This document shows, one piece after another, positions 7,301-14,284 of a stretch of 64,000 bases of DNA; position 1 is the stretch's first letter, and each line of letters opens with the position of its first letter. Source of the stretch: Nonomuraea roseoviolacea subsp. carminata (GTDB lineage Bacteria > Actinomycetota > Actinomycetes > Streptosporangiales > Streptosporangiaceae); assembly GCF_024172185.1 (NCBI RefSeq), contig NZ_JAMZEC010000001.1:930001-994000 (forward strand). The letters run 5' to 3'. Position numbers and translations under genes: made by a program. The notes beneath the pieces are model-generated. The model searched no databases. It was not told where the DNA came from and worked only from the letters and a program-made list of their open reading frames with translations.

Positions 7301-10067
7301 CCAGCACCCTGGCCAGCAGCATCGCGGCCTCCGCCACCTCACCGAAGTCCCCGGCACCGGCCGCGGGCTCATCGGCACCCGCGCCACGGGCCTCCGCCAC
7401 CTCGGCGAAGTCCCCGGCGCCAGCCTCGGGCTCACCGACGCCCCCGCCGCAGGCCTCCGACCCACCGACCCCGGCACCGGTCTCCGACCCACCGACCCCG
7501 AGACCAGCCTCCGACCCACCGACGCCCCTGACGCTCGCCTCCCGCCCGCCCGCCGCCTGCCCCAGCGCCCGGGACAGAACCTCGGCCGCCGCGCCCGGAT
7601 CACCGAGCCGGTGCAGAGCCCGCCCCATACCGGTCAAAGCCGTCACCGCCGGCCCCGTCGCCGCCGCCGACCCACGGCTCTCCTCGACCGCGCGCTCCCA
7701 GGCCGCCAGCGCGCCGCGCCAGTCCTCGGCCTCCGCCCGCCACGCGCCGAGCCGGCACGCCACCTGCTCCCGGTACTCCGGATGCCCGTGCTCCAGCAGC
7801 AGGGACAGCAGCGCGTCGGCGTCGCCCGCCCGCCCCGCGCGCCGCCAGGCGTGCGCGCACTCCAGGCCGAGCAGCGCGCCCAGCGGCCCCCCGTCCTCCG
7901 GGGACAGGAGGACGAGCGCGCGCCCCGCCCCGGCCAGGTCGCCGTCCAGCAGGCACCGCGCATAACGCCCGAGCCCCACCTCATCCCCCGAAACCGGAGA
8001 AACCATGGCGAAGGCCGCACGGGCCCCCTCCAGGTCGTCCAGCCGGACCCGCGTCAGCCCCAGCAACAGGGCGTGCCGGGCCGCCGCCCGCTCCTCACCG
8101 CCCTCCGCGATCAGGCGTTCGTGCAGCCGGGCCACCGCCGGCAGGTCCCCCTGGAGCTCCAGCACCCGCAGCAGCGCCCCCGCCGCTTCCGCCCGCAGCC
8201 CCCGGTGTCCCGTCCCGAGCGCCGTCTCATAGGCCCGGCGCGCCTCGGCCAGGCTCTCCGCGTCCCCGTCGAGCAGCCCGCCCAGCGCGTACCCGACCCA
8301 CGGGGCGAGCACCGGGTGCCCCTCCGCGCGGGCCCGGCGCAGCAGCTCGACCGCCTCCCCGCCCTCGCCCCGGCTCTCCAGGATCTCCCGGTAGACCAGC
8401 GCCGCGTACGACAGCGCCAGCGGGTCCCCGGCACCGGCGGCAGCGCGGAACAGCCTGCCCGCCTCCGACACGTCGTAGCCCGTCGTCGCCAGCACCTGGG
8501 CGAGCACCGCCGTGGCGATCGCCGCCACCGCAGGGTCGGGGTGCTCCATGGCCGTCCGGTAGCCGACCAGCCCCTCCTCGCGTCCGAACCGCTGGTGGTC
8601 GAGGATCGCCCGCAGCACCGGATGCGCCCCCGCCCCCGCGGGCTCCGGCGCGCGCAGCAGGTGCAGCATGAACGCGGCCGTGAACCCGCCCACCACGTCG
8701 TCGCCCTCCGCCACGTACGACAGCAGCTCGTCGGCCTGGTCCAGATCCCCCTGAGCCAGCTCCACCTGGGCGAGCGCCACCATGGCGCGCACGGCCTGGG
8801 TGCCCGCGCCGGAGTCGGCGGCGCGGCGCAGCAGCCCGCGGGCCTCGGCCAGGCGGCCGTCCTGGAGCAGCACGAGCGCGTCGTCCACCTCGCGCAGCGC
8901 CCGCTCCTCGACGGGGTCGGCGCGCGGCCGCTGCCGGGCGTCGTGGTCGAGCAGCAGCCCGGCCTTGAACGCGGCGTCCTGGTCCGGATGCCCGGCGACC
9001 TCCCCGGCCAGCTCGATGATCGGCCCGCGGCGCTCCGGGTGCTGCTCCAGCAGCATGCCGAGGAGCGTGGCGCTGACCGACGCCCACGGCGACTCCCCGG
9101 CCGCGAACACCGCCCGCAGCGCCGCCAGCGCCTCGTCCACCTCGCCCGCCTCGGTGTGGAGCTGCGCCAGGCAGGCCCGCGCCTCCAGGGCGTAGTCCCG
9201 CTGCCCGCTGGCGATCACCCGCTCGAAGATCGCCCGCGTGGCCGGCATGTCGCCGAGCTGGGCGATGACCTTGGCCTGTTCGATGAGGGCGGGCAGGCGC
9301 ACATCCGGCCGGGGGTCCTCGGCCGCCCTGGCGTACGCCTGCACCGACTCCGCGTACTCGCCGAGATCGACCAGCACCGCCCCGAGCAGCTTGTACGCCA
9401 TGGTGAGGTGGTCCGGGTGGCCCACGGCGATGGCGTGCTCGCACGCCTCCCGCGCCGCGGCGAAGTCGCCCTCGTCGGCGTGGATCCGGTACAGCCGGAA
9501 CGCCGACAGCGACACCACCTCAGGGTCGCCGCAGATCAGCAGCTCGCGGTAGTCCTCCTCGCCCTCCGCCCGCTCGTACAGCTCCCACGGCGTACGGGGG
9601 TCGGCCCACTCGAAGACGGGCAGCTCCAGCCGCTCGGCCAGCTCCGCCACCGCGGGGCTGTCGCAGCGGCGGGCCCGCTCCAGCGCCTCGGTCGCGCCCG
9701 CGGCGTCGCCCAGCTCGGTCAGCACGAGGACGAGCGCCGTGTCGGCGAGCGCGGCCACCTCGAAGTCGGCCCCGTCGGAGGCGATCGTCAGCACCCGGTA
9801 GGCCGCCGGCCACTCCCGGGCGGCGACCAGCATCATGCCCATGGCGATGGCCGAGCGCTGGCCGAACACCGGATCGCCCGACTGGATCACCGACCGGTGG
9901 GCCGCCTCCGCGCCGTCGAGGTCGCCCTGCTCCTCCAGCAGGCACGCCAGCAGATGGGACGCCTCCGGGTCGCCGGTGGCGGCGATCTGCCGGAACAGCA
10001 CGGCGGCACCGTCGAGATCTCCCTCCTCCCAACGCTTCATGGCCGCGGCGAGCTGTTCTGACGTCAT
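4359..10067 (-). CDS. Giant tetratricopeptide-repeat protein (1,902 residues)
   Basis: No enzymatic domain is visible. The protein is almost entirely degenerate TPR units of 34-36 residues, typically with E-GDLDGA near the start and ASGDP at the end of a helix pair. There is no signal peptide or membrane segment, so it is probably a cytoplasmic scaffold. Three low-complexity tracts interrupt the repeats: GVGGSEAG-like units at residues about 836-912, GSDAAG and LSATG units at about 1302-1432, and APTAM/AQART pentads at about 1490-1550. An in-frame TTG lies at 10088, but the ATG at 10067 has a GGGAG site 5 bases upstream and is preferred. The gene stands alone on its strand, starting just downstream of a 16-bp palindrome. 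Function unknown. Confidence 0.85.
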   Translation of the reverse strand: MTSEQLAAAMKRWEEGDLDGAAVLFRQIAATGDPEASHLLACLLEEQGDLDGAEAAHRSVIQSGDPVFGQRSAIAMGMMLVAAREWPAAYRVLTIASDGADFEVAALADTALVLVLTELGDAAGATEALERARRCDSPAVAELAERLELPVFEWADPRTPWELYERAEGEEDYRELLICGDPEVVSLSAFRLYRIHADEGDFAAAREACEHAIAVGHPDHLTMAYKLLGAVLVDLGEYAESVQAYARAAEDPRPDVRLPALIEQAKVIAQLGDMPATRAIFERVIASGQRDYALEARACLAQLHTEAGEVDEALAALRAVFAAGESPWASVSATLLGMLLEQHPERRGPIIELAGEVAGHPDQDAAFKAGLLLDHDARQRPRADPVEERALREVDDALVLLQDGRLAEARGLLRRAADSGAGTQAVRAMVALAQVELAQGDLDQADELLSYVAEGDDVVGGFTAAFMLHLLRAPEPAGAGAHPVLRAILDHQRFGREEGLVGYRTAMEHPDPAVAAIATAVLAQVLATTGYDVSEAGRLFRAAAGAGDPLALSYAALVYREILESRGEGGEAVELLRRARAEGHPVLAPWVGYALGGLLDGDAESLAEARRAYETALGTGHRGLRAEAAGALLRVLELQGDLPAVARLHERLIAEGGEERAAARHALLLGLTRVRLDDLEGARAAFAMVSPVSGDEVGLGRYARCLLDGDLAGAGRALVLLSPEDGGPLGALLGLECAHAWRRAGRAGDADALLSLLLEHGHPEYREQVACRLGAWRAEAEDWRGALAAWERAVEESRGSAAATGPAVTALTGMGRALHRLGDPGAAAEVLSRALGQAAGGREASVRGVGGSEAGLGVGGSETGAGVGGSEACGGGVGEPEAGAGDFAEVAEARGAGADEPAAGAGDFGEVAEAAMLLARVLAELGRVEEARGLLDTLTGEAAPLYLAAFLREAGEATAALTVAEEAADAVPEELAGWAARVLGAARAAAGDPEGARAAFERAVELEPDLTGEILLEGADALAGAGDEEGARAAWRRAAELDENPVVTLAARLRLGLATPEERPAALAATGDVDGALAALGELRGLGDLRGLGRAYALVLEVARELGGRDGEALYQHVAERADAGTAARARLGLGALLSDEGRHSHAELCLRPVTETAWRGSGEAAVPGLAEAAWRGIAVARRGRGDLVGAADALGAAMPATAVALAGVLDELGDPEGAGRALAAGAEAGDLASLWALMVHLVRHERYEAAEAEARRAVDTGDPETVVLGHRVRGACLRAAGDLLGAAAAYREGISAVSRETAGNDPTGSDAAGSDAAGSDAAGPDAAGPGTAGRDAAGRDIMGGGLSATFVEPVLPGPEGGSGVLSATGVDTVLSGPGVTGSGVSAAAGVETHPSGLGAGGGGVLSATGDGNLLSRPAAAGSGAPHAAVVGGARADLAVVLDELGDLDEAAREARLAMASGDPDAVARAGLLLGARLRDAGDLQGAAEAFAAAAAARTAQARAAMAPTAMAPTAQARTAMAPTAMAPTAQARTAMIPTAQAHTAMARTAMEELEATARLAHEGGAHALAVRVLGVMGEDGVAVARELAASCPDPGAVRPYYELAGSGPFVELDVAQRLAELGRTAEARAMFERLHEHDDPGVRFVAGGRLLALLDAEGDSDAFYSLAERQAGDADSPAPGVFGGLLGMLQERQGDTEAALRTLREAAATGEPTALALLAQALVAAGEVDEGRRTYRRVLDAGDPDLAARAVIAIGETYHDEDEAEARRWYLQALDAEDGHTAAVAAMYLGALAKRARDYPEALGWYQRVIDSGDLESGMAAAHLGELCHWLGDRDGALRHYELTLTLTDRPDLVAEAAFRLGEIRYEHGDLATARRLLETAVATGDAAFAPQAAELLARIG

Positions 10068-10080
10068 ATCGACTCCCAAG

Positions 10081-10096
10081 TCACTCAATAGAGTGA
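10081..10096. promoter_or_regulatory. Perfect 16-bp inverted repeat in the TPR gene leader
   Basis: TCACTC-AATA-GAGTGA, flanked by six A residues on the + strand (six T on the minus strand, upstream). It sits just before the GGGAG ribosome site of the TPR gene, so it could be an operator or a leader hairpin. It is too short to be a convincing terminator. Confidence 0.4.
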
Positions 10097-10203
10097 AAAA
10101 ACTACCCAGGTGTCACGCACGTCACAGGCATTTCGGCCCAGCCCGATCGGCGCGGCCGTGACGGCCTGGCATGTCTCGTGTACACCGGGGTAACAGAGGG
10201 CGC

Positions 10204-10593
10204 ATGAGATCTCCGTTCGCGGTGGCCGCGCTCGGGCTCGCGTTGACGCTCACCGCGGGGTGCGGCGTGGACACGGCCTCGCCCGCCGGCGCGGCGGCGC
10301 GCTTCCACACCGCCGTGGCGGCGCACCAGGACGCGGCGGCCTGCGCCCTGCTCACGCCCAAGACCGCCGAGAAGCTGCCCGACCCGGACGAGACCTGCGC
10401 CCAGGCGCTGGCCGCGCTGAAGCTAGGCCCGGCCGGCCGGGTCACCGGGGTCGAGGTGTGGGGCGACGACGCCCTCGTGCGGATGGCGGGCGACACGGTC
10501 TTCCTGCACCGGTTCTCCGACGGCTGGCGGGTCACGGCGGCGGGGTGCGAGCCCCGGCGCGACCTCCCCTACGACTGCGAGGTGGAGGACTGA
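10204..10593 (+). CDS. Small secreted lipoprotein of unknown function
   Basis: 129-residue protein with a classical lipoprotein signal: MRSPFAVAALGLALTLTAGC, with lipobox LTAGC at residues 16-20. The mature part begins with a helix rich in Ala (GAAARFHTAVAAHQDAAAC) and contains four further Cys residues in its second half, compatible with disulfides outside the cell. This layout resembles small DUF4878-type lipoproteins, but I cannot name the family. The ATG at 10204 is chosen over an upstream in-frame start at 10171 because GAGGG lies 3 bases upstream and the signal peptide begins here. Its stop overlaps the next start (TGATG). Confidence 0.75.
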   Translation: MRSPFAVAALGLALTLTAGCGVDTASPAGAAARFHTAVAAHQDAAACALLTPKTAEKLPDPDETCAQALAALKLGPAGRVTGVEVWGDDALVRMAGDTVFLHRFSDGWRVTAAGCEPRRDLPYDCEVED

Positions 10594-10676
10594 TGCGGGT
10601 GATGTTCTGGCTCACGCTGGCGCTCATCGCGGCCGGGCTGGCGTACTTCTTCGCGATCGGGCTGGCCCACCTGTGA
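10593..10676 (+). CDS. 27-residue single-pass membrane peptide
   Basis: Very short gene: MRVMFWLTLALIAAGLAYFF followed by AIGLAHL. It is almost wholly one transmembrane helix. Its ATG overlaps the TGA of the lipoprotein gene by one base, and the GGTGGAGGAC just before supplies a ribosome site, so translational coupling is likely. The pairing suggests a membrane partner of the lipoprotein; this is inference. Function unknown. Confidence 0.6.
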   Translation: MRVMFWLTLALIAAGLAYFFAIGLAHL

Positions 10677-10695
10677 GCGCGGCTGAGGGGGACGC

Positions 10696-11367
10696 ATGAG
10701 GTGGATCAAGGAGAACGCGCTCTCGGTGGCGTTCCTGGTGATGTTCCTGCTGGCGCTCGCGGGCCAGGCGTGGTCGGGGGCGATCCACTACAACGAGGAG
10801 CAGCTGGTCAACGGCCTCCAGCCCGTGTCGGTCTGGGCGTACGTGACGTCGTCGTCGTTCGCGGTCGACGTGGCGGAGAACTGGCAGTCGGAGTACCTCC
10901 AGTTCCTGCTGTTCATCGTGCTGACCGTCTGGTTGGTGCAGAAGGGCTCGCCCGAGTCGAAGAAGCCGGGTGAGGAGGGCCCCGAGGCCGACCACGAGCA
11001 GCTCATCGGCGAGCACGCCGAGAAGGACTCGCCGCGCTGGGCCCGCGTGCGCGGGGCGCGGCTCTGGATGTACAGCAACTCGCTCGGGCTGGTCATGGGG
11101 ACGATCTTCGTGCTGTCGTGGCTGGCGCAGTCGGTGGCGGGGCTGGCGGCCTACAACTCCGAACGGATCACCGACCTGCGCGACCCCGTCGACTGGGGCT
11201 GGTACGTGACCTCGTCGGAGTTCTGGAACCGCTCGCTGCAGAACTGGCAGTCGGAGCTGCTGGCCGTGCTGTCGATGGTGGTGCTGTCGATCTACCTACG
11301 CCAGCGCGGCTCACCCGAGTCCAAGCCGGTGGGCGCGCCGCACCACGCGACCAGCGTCGAGGGCTGA
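10696..11367 (+). CDS. DUF6766-type four-helix membrane protein with duplicated halves
   Basis: 223-residue integral membrane protein, to my recollection of the DUF6766 family. Hydrophobic segments lie at about residues 8-26, 66-84, 124-142 and 186-204. The two halves are homologous: the first has YVTSSSFAVDVAENWQSEYL and QKGSPESK, the second YVTSSEFWNRSLQNWQSELL and QRGSPESK. It therefore arose by internal duplication. GAGGGGGA lies 5 bases before the ATG. It follows the lipoprotein and membrane peptide at a distance of 20 bases and may be co-transcribed. Function unknown. Confidence 0.8.
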   Translation: MRWIKENALSVAFLVMFLLALAGQAWSGAIHYNEEQLVNGLQPVSVWAYVTSSSFAVDVAENWQSEYLQFLLFIVLTVWLVQKGSPESKKPGEEGPEADHEQLIGEHAEKDSPRWARVRGARLWMYSNSLGLVMGTIFVLSWLAQSVAGLAAYNSERITDLRDPVDWGWYVTSSEFWNRSLQNWQSELLAVLSMVVLSIYLRQRGSPESKPVGAPHHATSVEG

Positions 11368-11402
11368 CCCCTCACCCCGGCTCACCCCGGCTCACCCCCG
11401 GC

Positions 11403-12230
11403 TCATCTCGGCGGGAAGGGCTCGCCGGTGACGACCGCGACGACCCGGGCGCCGGGCGCGAAGCCGCCGCCGCGCGCCCGGGACACGATCCCGAGGAGCA
11501 TCTTGGCCACGTACACCTCCTCCACCCCGTGCCGCGCGGCGAACGCGCGCAGCTCCGGCGTCGTGCGGGCGTAGCCGCCGAAGTGGTGGTCGAGGTCGAT
11601 CGACCAGTTGTCCCACACCCGCCCGTACGCCTCGCGCTGGAGCCGCGCCACCTCGTCCACCAGGAACCCCGCCCCCTTCAGCACCGCGAACCCGAGCGCC
11701 CGCCGGCCCGCCGGCAGCCCCGCCGCGATGCCCGCCAGCGTGCCGCCCGTGCCGACCGGGCAGCAGACGACGTCGTACGCGCCCCCGGTCCCGGCCTCGC
11801 ACTCGGCGGCGAACTCGGCGTCGATCTCCGGGGGCAGCTCGGCGCAGCCGCGCACCGCCGCCGCGTTGCTGCCGCCCTCCGGCAGGATCAGCACGTCGCC
11901 CCACCGCTCCCGCAGCGCCGCCTCCACCTCGGGCGTGTTCTTGCGCCGGTACGTCTCCCGGTCGAGGTAGGTGAGCGTCATGCCGCAGGAGGCCGCGTAC
12001 GCGAGCGACGGGTTGAGCGGCAGCCGCTCCTCGCCCCGGATGACGCCGATCGTCGCGAACCCGTGGCGCAGCCCCGCCGCGGCCACGGCCCGGATGTGGC
12101 CGGAGTAGGCCCCGCCGAAGGTGAGCACGCGCGGATGGCCCAGGTTGTAGCGCAGCTTGCGGGCCTTGTTGTCGTCCCGCTTCAGGAAGACCCGGACCGA
12201 GCCGAGGTCCGTATCCAGCAGCTCCTCCAC
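11403..12230 (-). CDS. PLP-dependent ACC deaminase/D-cysteine desulfhydrase family enzyme
   Basis: 275-residue fold-type II pyridoxal-phosphate enzyme. The PLP lysine region is KRDDNKARKLRYNL, the glycine-rich stretch TFGGAYSGHIRAVAAAG follows, and the phosphate-binding motif is PVGTGGTLAG. Family members deaminate 1-aminocyclopropane-1-carboxylate or desulfhydrate D-cysteine; the substrate cannot be told from sequence. It is shorter than most members (300-340), missing N-terminal residues. The GTG start at 12230 has no ribosome site, but a TAGACT -10 lies 7 bases upstream, so the mRNA is probably leaderless. It is divergent from galK. Confidence 0.8.
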   Translation of the reverse strand: MEELLDTDLGSVRVFLKRDDNKARKLRYNLGHPRVLTFGGAYSGHIRAVAAAGLRHGFATIGVIRGEERLPLNPSLAYAASCGMTLTYLDRETYRRKNTPEVEAALRERWGDVLILPEGGSNAAAVRGCAELPPEIDAEFAAECEAGTGGAYDVVCCPVGTGGTLAGIAAGLPAGRRALGFAVLKGAGFLVDEVARLQREAYGRVWDNWSIDLDHHFGGYARTTPELRAFAARHGVEEVYVAKMLLGIVSRARGGGFAPGARVVAVVTGEPFPPR

Positions 12231-12236
12231 CCGCGC

Positions 12237-12243
12237 TAGTCTA
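12237..12243. promoter_or_regulatory. Overlapping face-to-face -10 elements for galK and the PLP enzyme
   Basis: The 7-mer TAGTCTA reads TAGTCT on the + strand (toward galK) and TAGACT on the minus strand (toward the PLP gene, GTG 7 bases further on). Both fit the actinobacterial TANNNT -10 pattern, so a single symmetrical site may drive both genes. No clear -35 is visible on either side. Confidence 0.5.
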
Positions 12244-12274
12244 CGGTCGGGCCTTTGTTGAGGAGTGTTTGGTC

Positions 12275-13399
12275 ATGCGCGTTGTTGAAGCTTTCCGCGC
12301 GGCGTTCGGCGCGGACCCGCGAACGGTCTGGCACGCGCCCGGCCGCGTCAACCTGATCGGTGAGCACACCGACTACAACGACGGATTCGTGCTGCCCTTC
12401 GCCGTGCCATGGGGCGTCACGGCCGCCGTCACGCCGCGCGGCGACCACACGGTCCGGCTGCTGTCCCTCCAGTCGGACGGCGAGCCGATCACGATCGAAC
12501 AGCACCAGGACGCGCGCGGCTGGACCCGCTACGTCGTGGGCGTGCTCGCCATGCTGGCCGACCGGCTGGGCGAGCCCGTGCCGGGCGCCGACATCGCGAT
12601 CGACGGCGACGTGCCGCAGGGCGCCGGGCTCAGCTCCAGCGCCGCCCTGGAGGTCGCCGTCGCCTGCGCGCTGAACGACCTGCACGGCCTCGGCATGACG
12701 CCCATGGAGCTGGCCCTGCTGTCGCAGCGGGCCGAGAACGACTTCGTCGGCATGCCCTGCGGCATCATGGACCAGGCCGCCTCGGCGCTCGGCGAGGAGG
12801 GCCACGCGCTGTTCCTCGACTGCCGCTCGCTCGGGTCGCGCACCATCCCCCTCGACCTGGCCTCCCACGGGCTGCGCATCCTCATCGTCGACACGGGCGT
12901 CCACCACGAGCACGCGGGCGGCGAGTACGCCAAGCGGCGCGCCGAGTGCGAGTCGGCGGCCCGCAAGCTCGGCGTCGAGGCGCTGCGCGACGTCACCGAC
13001 CTGGCCGGCGCGCTGGAGCTGCTCCAGGGCGACGAGCGCAAGCGCACCATGCACGTCGTCACCGAGAACCACCGGGTCGAGGCGCTGATCGGCCTGCTGC
13101 GGGCGGGCGCCGTCACCGAGATCGGCGCGCTGCTCAACGCCTCCCACCTGTCGCTGCGCGACCAGTACGAGGTGTCGTCGCCGGAGCTCGACGTCGCGGT
13201 CGAGGCGGCCCTGCGCGGCGGGGCGCGCGGGGCGCGCATGACGGGCGGCGGGTTCGGCGGCTCGGCGATCGCCCTGGTGGCCGAGGACCGTCTCGACAGC
13301 GTCCAGGAGAGCGTGGCCGCCGCGTACGCGGAGCGGGGCTGGCGCGCCCCGCGCTTCCTGCCCGCGGTCCCGAGCCCGGGCGCCCGCCGCCGCGCCTGA
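12275..13399 (+). CDS. galK: Galactokinase
   Basis: 374-residue GHMP-family kinase that phosphorylates galactose at C1, first committed step of the Leloir pathway. The family signature GRVNLIGEHTDYN is near residue 22, the ATP-binding motif GAGLSSSAALEVA near residue 114, and the C-terminal GARMTGGGFGGS near residue 318. The ATG at 12275 is chosen over a TTG at 12269 because GAGGAG lies 9 bases before the ATG but only 3 before the TTG. No galT or galE is adjacent, so the rest of the pathway must lie elsewhere. A strong terminator follows directly. Confidence 0.95.
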   Translation: MRVVEAFRAAFGADPRTVWHAPGRVNLIGEHTDYNDGFVLPFAVPWGVTAAVTPRGDHTVRLLSLQSDGEPITIEQHQDARGWTRYVVGVLAMLADRLGEPVPGADIAIDGDVPQGAGLSSSAALEVAVACALNDLHGLGMTPMELALLSQRAENDFVGMPCGIMDQAASALGEEGHALFLDCRSLGSRTIPLDLASHGLRILIVDTGVHHEHAGGEYAKRRAECESAARKLGVEALRDVTDLAGALELLQGDERKRTMHVVTENHRVEALIGLLRAGAVTEIGALLNASHLSLRDQYEVSSPELDVAVEAALRGGARGARMTGGGFGGSAIALVAEDRLDSVQESVAAAYAERGWRAPRFLPAVPSPGARRRA

Positions 13400-13410
13400 C
13401 CCGCCGATCG

Positions 13411-13479
13411 GGGCCCGGCCCTGTGAGCCGGGCCCCGTTCACTGGGCCCGGCTCACAGCTTCCGGCTCACAGGGCCGGG
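13411..13479. terminator. Bidirectional terminator with two alternative hairpins
   Basis: CTGTGAGCCGGGCCC at 13421-13435 pairs perfectly over 15 bp with 13444-13458 around an 8-base loop. The longer left arm 13414-13431 also pairs over 18 bp with CCGGCTCACAGGGCCGGG at 13462-13479. It lies between convergent genes, and the second right arm contains the stop codon of the enoyl-CoA hydratase gene. Neither side ends in a long U tract, as is common in high-GC actinomycetes. Confidence 0.7.
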
Positions 13480-14240
13480 AAGTTCGGAGGGCGGCGCTCC
13501 AGGAACGACGCGACGCCCTCCGCGAAGTCGGGCCGCCCGAAGGACGCGACCATCTCGGTGACCGCGTTCGCGGCCGACTCGGCCAGCGTGACCTCCCAGT
13601 CGTGCCAGACCTGCCGCTTGATCACCGCCATCGACGCCGGCGAGCTGTGCTCGGCCAGCTCCCGGGCGTACCCCTGCGCCTCGGCGAGCAGCCTCTCCCC
13701 CGGCACCGACCGGTTGACCAGCCCCATCTCGTACGCCTCCCGCCCCGTGAAGACGCGGGCCGACAGCAGCACGTCCATGGCGCGCTGCTGTCCCATGAGC
13801 CGCGGCAGCACCCACGCCAGGCCGTACTCCGCGATCAGGCCGCGGCGCGCGAAGGCGGTGGTCCACTTGGCCTCGTCGGCGGTGAGGACCACGTCGCAGA
13901 CCAGCGCGTGGACCATCCCGAGCCCGGCGCACGCGCCGTTGACCGCGGCGACGATCGGCTTGCCGATCGTCGTGGGGAACGTGTTCGGCCGCGGGTCGAG
14001 CTCCTCGTCATGGCTGCCGTCGCGGATCGCGCCGAGCGTGCCGAAGTCGGCGCCCGCGCAGAAGCCGCGCCCCGCGCCGGTGACCACGATCGCCCGTACG
14101 GCCGGGTCCTTCGCGGCCTCCTCCAGCAGGTCGAAGTAGCGCCGCCCCATCGGGACCGTCCAGGCGTTGAGCCGGTCGGGACGGTTGAAGGTCAGGGTCA
14201 GCACACCCCGGTCCGTGGAGGAGAGCACGAGTTCGTCCAT
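13467..14240 (-). CDS. Enoyl-CoA hydratase/isomerase (crotonase) family protein
   Basis: 257-residue crotonase-fold protein acting on acyl-CoA thioesters. Visible are NRPDRLNAW, the first oxyanion-hole region GAGRGFCAGADF, and the second, NGACAGLGMV, which hold the CoA-ester carbonyl. In the catalytic region the sequence is FARRGLIAEYGLAWVLPR; the first canonical Glu of rat crotonase appears to be replaced here and the Glu of LIAEYG is one position set off, so the exact reaction (hydratase, isomerase, other) is uncertain. The ATG at 14240 lacks a clear ribosome site. CTAGAACATGATTC, 11-24 bases upstream, half-resembles a KstR/fatty-acid-regulator site, but only one half is convincing. Confidence 0.85.
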   Translation of the reverse strand: MDELVLSSTDRGVLTLTFNRPDRLNAWTVPMGRRYFDLLEEAAKDPAVRAIVVTGAGRGFCAGADFGTLGAIRDGSHDEELDPRPNTFPTTIGKPIVAAVNGACAGLGMVHALVCDVVLTADEAKWTTAFARRGLIAEYGLAWVLPRLMGQQRAMDVLLSARVFTGREAYEMGLVNRSVPGERLLAEAQGYARELAEHSSPASMAVIKRQVWHDWEVTLAESAANAVTEMVASFGRPDFAEGVASFLERRPPNFPAL

Positions 14241-14284
14241 AGGTGAACCGAATCATGTTCTAGCCGTGGGGGGCAAGCCAGGGG

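Noticed and set aside
6255..10061. Very long open frame on the strand opposite the TPR gene
   Set aside because: It mirrors the real gene's codon structure; high third-position GC keeps antisense frames open. Translation is Arg/Gly/Pro/His-rich with no domain or ribosome site.
10068..10088. TTG start seven codons upstream of the TPR gene ATG
   Set aside because: No ribosome site for the TTG; it lies in the palindrome and the GGGAG serves the ATG at 10067.
14241..14270. KstR-type operator upstream of the enoyl-CoA hydratase gene
   Set aside because: CTAGAAC is a good half-site but the second half (ATGATTC) does not match, so it was not listed as a feature.
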